From Bradyrhizobium sp. AZCC 1693 (lineage in GTDB: Bacteria; Pseudomonadota; Alphaproteobacteria; Rhizobiales; Xanthobacteraceae), in assembly GCF_036924745.1 (NCBI RefSeq), contig NZ_JAZHSD010000001.1:5952001-6016000 (forward strand): a stretch of 64,000 nucleotides of DNA, read 5' to 3'. Position numbers and translations under genes: made by a program. The notes under the pieces are model-generated. The model did not search any database. It saw only the letters and a list, made by a program, of their open reading frames with translations, and was not told the origin of the DNA. Shown in pieces: positions 61,731-64,000 of the stretch. Position 1 is the first letter of the stretch, and each line of letters starts with the position of its first letter.

Positions 61731-62612
61731 ATGGCGGTGACAATCAAGAAGGTCGGCGTGATCGGCTCGGGTCAGATGGGCAACGGGATTGCGCATGTGG
61801 CGGCGCTCGCCGGCTTCGACGTGGTGCTCAACGATCTGTCCGATGAACGGCTGAAGTCGGCGATGGCGACCATCAACGGCCATCTGTCGCGCCAGGTCGC
61901 CAAGCAGACTATTACCGAGGACGCGCGCAAAAAGGCGCTCGGCCGCATTACCACCACCGAGACGCTGGATGGTTTGGCGGACTGCGATCTCGTGATCGAG
62001 ACCGCGGTCGAAAAGGAAGAGGTCAAGCGCAAGATCTTTCACGAGCTCTGCGTGGTGCTGAAGCCGGAAGCGATCGTCGCTACCAACTCCTCATCGATCT
62101 CGATCACGCGGCTCGCCGCCTCGACCGACCGTCCCGAGCGCTTCATCGGCATTCATTTCATGAATCCGGTGCCGGCGATGGAACTGGTCGAACTGATCCG
62201 CGGCATCGCCACCGACGATTCCACCTTCGAAACGGCAAAGGAATTTGTCGGCAAGGTCGGCAAGCAGATCGCGGTATCGGAGGATTTTCCGGCCTTCATC
62301 GTCAACCGCATCCTGCTGCCGATGATCAACGAGGCGATCTACACGCTCTATGAGGGCGTCGGGAACGTCGAGGCGATCGACGCCGCCATGAAGCTCGGCG
62401 CGCATCACCCGATGGGGCCTTTGGAACTCGCCGATTTCATCGGTCTCGATACGTGTCTTTCGATCATGCAGGTGCTGCATGAGGGGCTGGCGGATTCGAA
62501 ATACCGGCCGTGCCCGCTGCTCGTGAAATACGTCGAGGCCGGCTGGCTCGGCCGCAAGACGCAGCGCGGCTTCTACGACTACCGCGGTGACAAGCCGGTC
62601 CCGACGCGCTGA
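61731..62612 (+). CDS. 3-hydroxybutyryl-CoA dehydrogenase
   Basis: A 293-residue NAD(P)-dependent enzyme. 'VGVIGSGQMGNGIAHVAALAG' is the dinucleotide fold, 'ATNSSSISITRLAASTDRPERFIGIHFMNPVP' carries the catalytic His in the 'GIHFMNP' block, and 'SEDFPAFIVNRILLPMINEAI' plus 'HPMGPLELADFIGLDTCL' form the C-terminal domain. It reduces acetoacetyl-CoA or oxidises 3-hydroxybutyryl-CoA. Start at ATG 61731 gives the standard length; 14 more codons upstream (from 61689) are open with a good purine-rich leader. Confidence 0.94.
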   Translation: MAVTIKKVGVIGSGQMGNGIAHVAALAGFDVVLNDLSDERLKSAMATINGHLSRQVAKQTITEDARKKALGRITTTETLDGLADCDLVIETAVEKEEVKRKIFHELCVVLKPEAIVATNSSSISITRLAASTDRPERFIGIHFMNPVPAMELVELIRGIATDDSTFETAKEFVGKVGKQIAVSEDFPAFIVNRILLPMINEAIYTLYEGVGNVEAIDAAMKLGAHHPMGPLELADFIGLDTCLSIMQVLHEGLADSKYRPCPLLVKYVEAGWLGRKTQRGFYDYRGDKPVPTR

Positions 62613-62618
62613 TTTTCC

Positions 62619-62708
62619 GTCATTGCCGGGCTTGACCCGGCAATCCATCTTTTTTGAAAACGCTCCTTGGGAAGCGCGATGGATGCGCGGGTCAAGCCCG
62701 CGCATGAC
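62619..62708. repeat. Interspersed palindromic repeat, 'CATTGCCGGGCTTGACCCGG' type (second copy)
   Basis: It begins GTCATTGCCGGGCTTGACCC and ends GCGGGTCAAGCCCGCGCATG AC, a near-perfect inversion with ATCCAT/ATGGAT inside. The matching copy lies at 50099-50185. It directly follows the stop of the dehydrogenase gene and may stabilise or end the transcript. Confidence 0.85.
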
Positions 62709-62811
62709 GTCCGAGGGTTGTGGCTGCCGGTTTTTTTCCGATCCGGCCTATCTCCAGAATTCGTTAACCGGTGCCTGGGTAGGGTGCCCTCAGGCTTGAG
62801 GAGTGCTGCGT

Positions 62812-63000
62812 ATGGATATGATGGCGATGGTTTCGAGCATGCTCGCGATGAAGGCGGCGGGCACGCAGCAGCAGATCCAGACCTCGATCATCAAACAGAA
62901 CGCGGATGCCGAGAAGGCCGCGGTCCAGACGCTGCTGGGCGCGCCCTCGACGGCCAATCTCGCCCCCGGCGTTGGCGGCAACCTCAATATTGCGGCCTGA
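62812..63000 (+). CDS. Small YjfB-like protein (putative motility family)
   Basis: A 62-residue protein. The ATG lies nine bases after GAGGAG. It starts 'MDMMAMVSSMLAMKAAGTQQQIQTSIIKQ' and ends 'NLAPGVGGNLNIAA', with a hydrophobic-amphipathic N-terminal helix. This pattern (MAMxxxxxA..QQQ..IxxxK) resembles the YjfB family of small proteins reported next to motility genes. Flagellar genes are not nearby, so the family call is tentative. Confidence 0.7.
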   Translation: MDMMAMVSSMLAMKAAGTQQQIQTSIIKQNADAEKAAVQTLLGAPSTANLAPGVGGNLNIAA

Positions 63001-63067
63001 AATTCCCGTACAGGGGTTGTGCAAGGGCACGCTTTCGCTTTGCCCACCCGATCCTATCGCTGAACTG

Positions 63068-63757
63068 CTAAGACCCCGCCTTCATCGGCTCCATCGCCGC
63101 CTTGATCAGCTTGATCGCGTCCTCGCTGGCCCATTCGGCGGGGCCGGCCAGGTTGGCGATCTCGCAGCCCTGGCGGTCGACCAGCACCGAGGTCGGCATG
63201 CCCAGGGCCTTGCCTATGCTCTTAAGATCCTGAAAAACCTTGGCTTTTGAGTCAGCGAAATAGCTGAGCCGGGTCAGATTGGCCTCTTTGAGGAAGTTTC
63301 GGGGCTTATCGGGGTCGCGGGTGTCGATATTAACGGCGACCACCTCGAAATCCTTGCCCCCGAGCTTGGCCTGCAGGCTGTCGAGCGCCGGCATTTCCTT
63401 GCGACAGGGCACGCACCAGGTGGCCCAGAGATTCACCAGCACCGTCTTGCCACGCCATTCCGAGAGCTTTCGGGGCTTGCCCTCGGCGTCCTCAAAAGCG
63501 AGGTCGGGCAGCCGCAAGGGCGCCGTCGCCATGGTCAGCGCGGCCACCTCGCCATGCGCCAGCGGCGCGATCTTGCGGGCCAGCTCGACGGCGCCCGCAC
63601 AGGTCGGATCGCCGCCCGTGCCGCGCTTGAAGCCACCGAGCCCGTAAAACGCGCCTAATCCGATCACGCCCGCGGCCGCCACCGCGCCAATGGCGAGCGG
63701 GATCCGGCGCGTCGCGGCCGGGCGGGGCGGGGAAATTTCGGGCATATCGTTTGTCAT
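63068..63757 (-). CDS. tlpA: TlpA-type thiol:disulfide oxidoreductase
   Basis: A 229-residue membrane-anchored thioredoxin-like protein. One N-terminal membrane helix (about 20-40, '[22 protein letters not shown]') anchors it in the inner membrane. The periplasmic domain has WCVPC at C115/C118 ('[20 protein letters not shown]') and the cis-proline '[20 protein letters not shown]'; extra Cys at 53 and in 'RQGCE' match TlpA. It reduces cytochrome aa3 biogenesis partners such as ScoI in Bradyrhizobium. It is divergent from argH. Confidence 0.93.
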   Translation of the reverse strand: MTNDMPEISPPRPAATRRIPLAIGAVAAAGVIGLGAFYGLGGFKRGTGGDPTCAGAVELARKIAPLAHGEVAALTMATAPLRLPDLAFEDAEGKPRKLSEWRGKTVLVNLWATWCVPCRKEMPALDSLQAKLGGKDFEVVAVNIDTRDPDKPRNFLKEANLTRLSYFADSKAKVFQDLKSIGKALGMPTSVLVDRQGCEIANLAGPAEWASEDAIKLIKAAMEPMKAGS

Positions 63758-63869
63758 CCAGTATCAGATACGGCTATGCAGGGCCCAAGGTTACGGTCGA
63801 GTTACGGCCGAAACCGGCACGGCGTTTCGCAGCCGGTTCGACGATTTAGATGGCAGGGCCAGGGAAGTC

Positions 63870-64000
63870 ATGAGCAACAAGATGTGGGGCGGCCGGTTCA
63901 CCGAGCGTCCCGATGCGATCATGGAGGAAATCAACGTCTCGATCGACGTCGATCGTCACATGTATGCCCAGGACATCGCCGCGTCCAAGGCCCACGCCGC
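63870..64000 (+). CDS. argH: Argininosuccinate lyase, N-terminal start (cut by window end)
   Basis: From the ATG at 63870, after AGGGAAGTC, the first 43 residues read '[20 protein letters not shown]' and '[20 protein letters not shown]', the standard ArgH N-terminus. The gene continues past the window. It makes arginine from argininosuccinate. The divergent arrangement with tlpA is typical of Bradyrhizobium relatives. Confidence 0.93.
   Translation, partial: MSNKMWGGRFTERPDAIMEEINVSIDVDRHMYAQDIAASKAHA

Overview
The window looks like chromosomal DNA of a Bradyrhizobium-type alphaproteobacterium (Bradyrhizobium, Rhodopseudomonas, Nitrobacter group). The evidence is the high GC content, the gene content (MipZ-type ATPase, GluQRS, a CysH with two cysteine pairs, DUF3280 and twin-helix proteins, a divergent tlpA/argH pair), and interspersed palindromic repeats of the kind familiar from these genomes. 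This is inferred from sequence character and remembered family features; no database was searched. About 66 intact or window-cut protein genes are supported, plus six decayed or frameshifted loci. I saw no tRNA, rRNA, CRISPR array, integrase or recognisable insertion-sequence transposase.

Layout. 1-5654: sulfur assimilation (end of a siroheme sulfite reductase, DUF934, cysH, then the sulfate ABC transporter sbp-cysT-cysW-cysA). 5839-9303: a CAP-domain lipoprotein, a patatin-like lipase with a 3-hydroxybutyrate dehydrogenase, and a TauE/SafE exporter with a striking palindrome in its promoter. 9504-13689: a ParE/RelE-type toxin-antitoxin pair, a polysaccharide flippase, a small exported protein, a DsbD-alpha-domain protein and YqgE. 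13919-17524: a frameshifted TfdA-like dioxygenase, two SDRs, a GNAT and a CsbD/DUF883-like protein. 17630-22066: an SGNH protein lacking catalytic residues, a lytic transglycosylase and galU. 22067-22550: non-coding, with a palindromic repeat, a diguanylate cyclase stub and a larger repeat element. 22551-28018: an AbrB-type membrane protein, small exported proteins, a TetR regulator divergent from two thioesterase genes (the first internally deleted), a second TauE/SafE, a DsbA-like protein and a small membrane-anchored protein. 28072-31936: a hydrolase, a protease-dead HtrA-like protein and an acyl-CoA ligase. 31937-34874: LysR and SDR remnants, small proteins and a MipZ-like ATPase. 35144-37868: groES-groEL and a BrnTA pair whose toxin is frameshifted. 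38356-46991: an HNH nuclease, a ClC channel, a LysE remnant, a SnoaL-like protein with a LysR regulator, an NHL propeller, and a NarL-type two-component system with a DUF3280 protein. 47007-55063: a catabolic-looking cluster (flavin monooxygenase, DUF2855, acyl-CoA ligase, orphan ABC binding protein, nitronate monooxygenase, LysR) with a perfect 22-bp palindrome between the last two. 55020-64000: AlkA, GluQRS, a hybrid kinase, YihY, a twin-helix protein, a cobalamin adenosyltransferase, EtfB-EtfA, 3-hydroxybutyryl-CoA dehydrogenase, a YjfB-like protein, TlpA and the start of argH.

How it fits together. The first operon imports sulfate and reduces APS to sulfide. The two TauE/SafE proteins would export sulfite or related anions. 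EtfAB, 3-hydroxybutyryl-CoA dehydrogenase, 3-hydroxybutyrate dehydrogenase and the two acyl-CoA ligases form a C4/fatty-acid oxidation theme. Most of the window is ordinary core or soft-core chromosome. The unusual points are several frameshifted or deleted genes, two enzyme folds that have lost catalytic residues, several clean palindromic operators in divergent promoters, and at least three families of interspersed repeats. I did not find a convincing wholly new multi-gene system.
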